Below are positions 20,721-21,398 of a stretch of 21,398 bases of DNA, piece by piece. The stretch is from a virus. Within the stretch, counting starts at the first letter, position 1. Every line of letters begins with the position of its first letter. Below the pieces are notes generated by a model. The model ran no database searches. It saw only the letters and a list, made by a program, of their open reading frames with translations, and was not told the origin of the DNA. The stretch spans positions 1 through 21,398 of IMG/VR virus record IMGVR_UViG_3300021963_000760; one strand, 5' to 3'. Made by a program: the position numbers and the translations under genes.

Positions 20721-21398
20721 TCAAGCGGTTTCGTCCTCGGTCTGCTTTTCGTCCGGCTTTCGGTCTTCCGGCTTGCCGTTGCGGTTCTTACCGCGCCCGA
20801 TGAGCTTGGCCATCAGGGCTGGCACCATGCCGATGACCTCGGCGTCCCAGAGGTGGTTTGCCCGTTCGCCGATGGGAAGCCAGATGGCCTGCCCGTTCGC
20901 CTGGCGGGTGCGGTGTTCCGACTGCATCTGCTTGCGGTACTCGTCGCCAGCGTCCTCCGGGTAGGTGTGGTGACCTGCGCGGCGAAGGCGGGTGATCGAG
21001 TCCTTGAAGTACAGGTTGGAGAACAAGTACAGTTTGCAGGACGTCTGACCGACTTGGATGACCTTGGCACGGGCGTAGGGTCGGTAGGCCACTTTGATGC
21101 CGTAGGGCGTCTGGATACGCCACGGGAACTCGTTCTGGCCGGAACCCTTGGTGGCGTTCCAAGCGTACTTCGCACACATACGGTAGACGGTGTCCGTGTT
21201 CGGGCCGTCGCCCGAGTCGACGAAGACGAAGAAGTCGGCCACCTCTAGTCGCTTCTGGGCTTCGCGCAGTTCCTCTTCGGTGTCGCAGTAACCCCATTGC
21301 ACCATGCGTGACTTTCCGTCCAAGGCCCACGCCCGGACGATCCAGTAGAAGCCCTTTCGCTGCACATCGACCGCCATGAAGCGGAGCCGTGCGAACTG
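20721..21398 (-). CDS. terL: Terminase large subunit, GpA family, C-terminal part (truncated by window)
   Basis: 225 residues visible; the frame is open to the right edge (upstream codons give QFARLRF before the internal ATG at 21377), so the start lies outside. The content is the C-terminal nuclease domain of GpA-type terminases: MAVDVQRKGFYWIVRAW with the acidic residue, VADFFVFVDSGDGPNTDTVY with DSG, NATKGS, and NHLWDAEVIGMVPALMAK at the end. It cuts concatemeric phage DNA and drives packaging; the ATPase half lies to the right of this window. The C-terminal 30 residues are charged and variable. Confidence 0.9.
   Translation of the reverse strand, partial: QFARLRFMAVDVQRKGFYWIVRAWALDGKSRMVQWGYCDTEEELREAQKRLEVADFFVFVDSGDGPNTDTVYRMCAKYAWNATKGSGQNEFPWRIQTPYGIKVAYRPYARAKVIQVGQTSCKLYLFSNLYFKDSITRLRRAGHHTYPEDAGDEYRKQMQSEHRTRQANGQAIWLPIGERANHLWDAEVIGMVPALMAKLIGRGKNRNGKPEDRKPDEKQTEDETA

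Overview
The window is one piece of a tailed double-stranded DNA phage (or prophage) genome, GC-rich, densely packed and with no bacterial housekeeping gene. It splits into two convergent blocks that meet at a terminator near 6630-6660. No integrase, repressor, tRNA or attachment site is visible, so lifestyle cannot be decided. The host cannot be named from the sequence. Many starts lack a clear Shine-Dalgarno site and instead overlap the previous stop (ATGA or TGATG), so translational coupling is the rule.

Plus strand, 1-6630 (early / DNA metabolism). Bases 1-1644 hold a chain of small ATGA-coupled genes. Three of them share a repeated coiled-coil cassette, and two others look like small helix-turn-helix proteins. 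A calcineurin-like phosphoesterase (1631-2353) and a small winged-helix-like protein (2350-2580) follow, then a strong terminator. A second unit carries a cytosine-C5 DNA methyltransferase (2734-3966), inside which a second reading frame (2876-3433) encodes what I believe is a conserved phage protein. It continues with a primase/helicase fusion (3974-5968) and a Mom-like acyltransferase (5965-6630). The unit therefore joins genome replication to two kinds of DNA base modification, probably for protection from host restriction.

Minus strand, 6666-21398 (late genes, transcribed right to left). The order is that of a lambda-like morphogenesis module: GpA-type terminase large subunit (cut by the window edge), gpW-like joining protein, portal, S49-family prohead protease, scaffold-like coiled coil, major capsid protein, head-tail connector proteins, tail terminator, a probable tail tube protein, chaperone-like protein, a short tape-measure protein, three unidentified tail-tip proteins (two of them in a distinctly AT-richer block), a small virion protein and a collagen-containing tail fibre. 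The block ends with a lysis-type cassette: a 44-aa membrane protein, a lipoprotein with coiled coil and membrane segments, an HExxH metallopeptidase and a holin. A long-tailed virion is likely. The tape measure of 399 aa suggests a short tail.

The most unusual signals are (i) the out-of-frame conserved ORF inside the methyltransferase gene, (ii) a 19-bp motif, TTGACANNNGGCTAAACCC, that sits just upstream of five late-gene starts at variable spacing, and (iii) a 10-bp perfect inverted repeat around a 48-nt loop between the terminase gene and the gpW-like gene.
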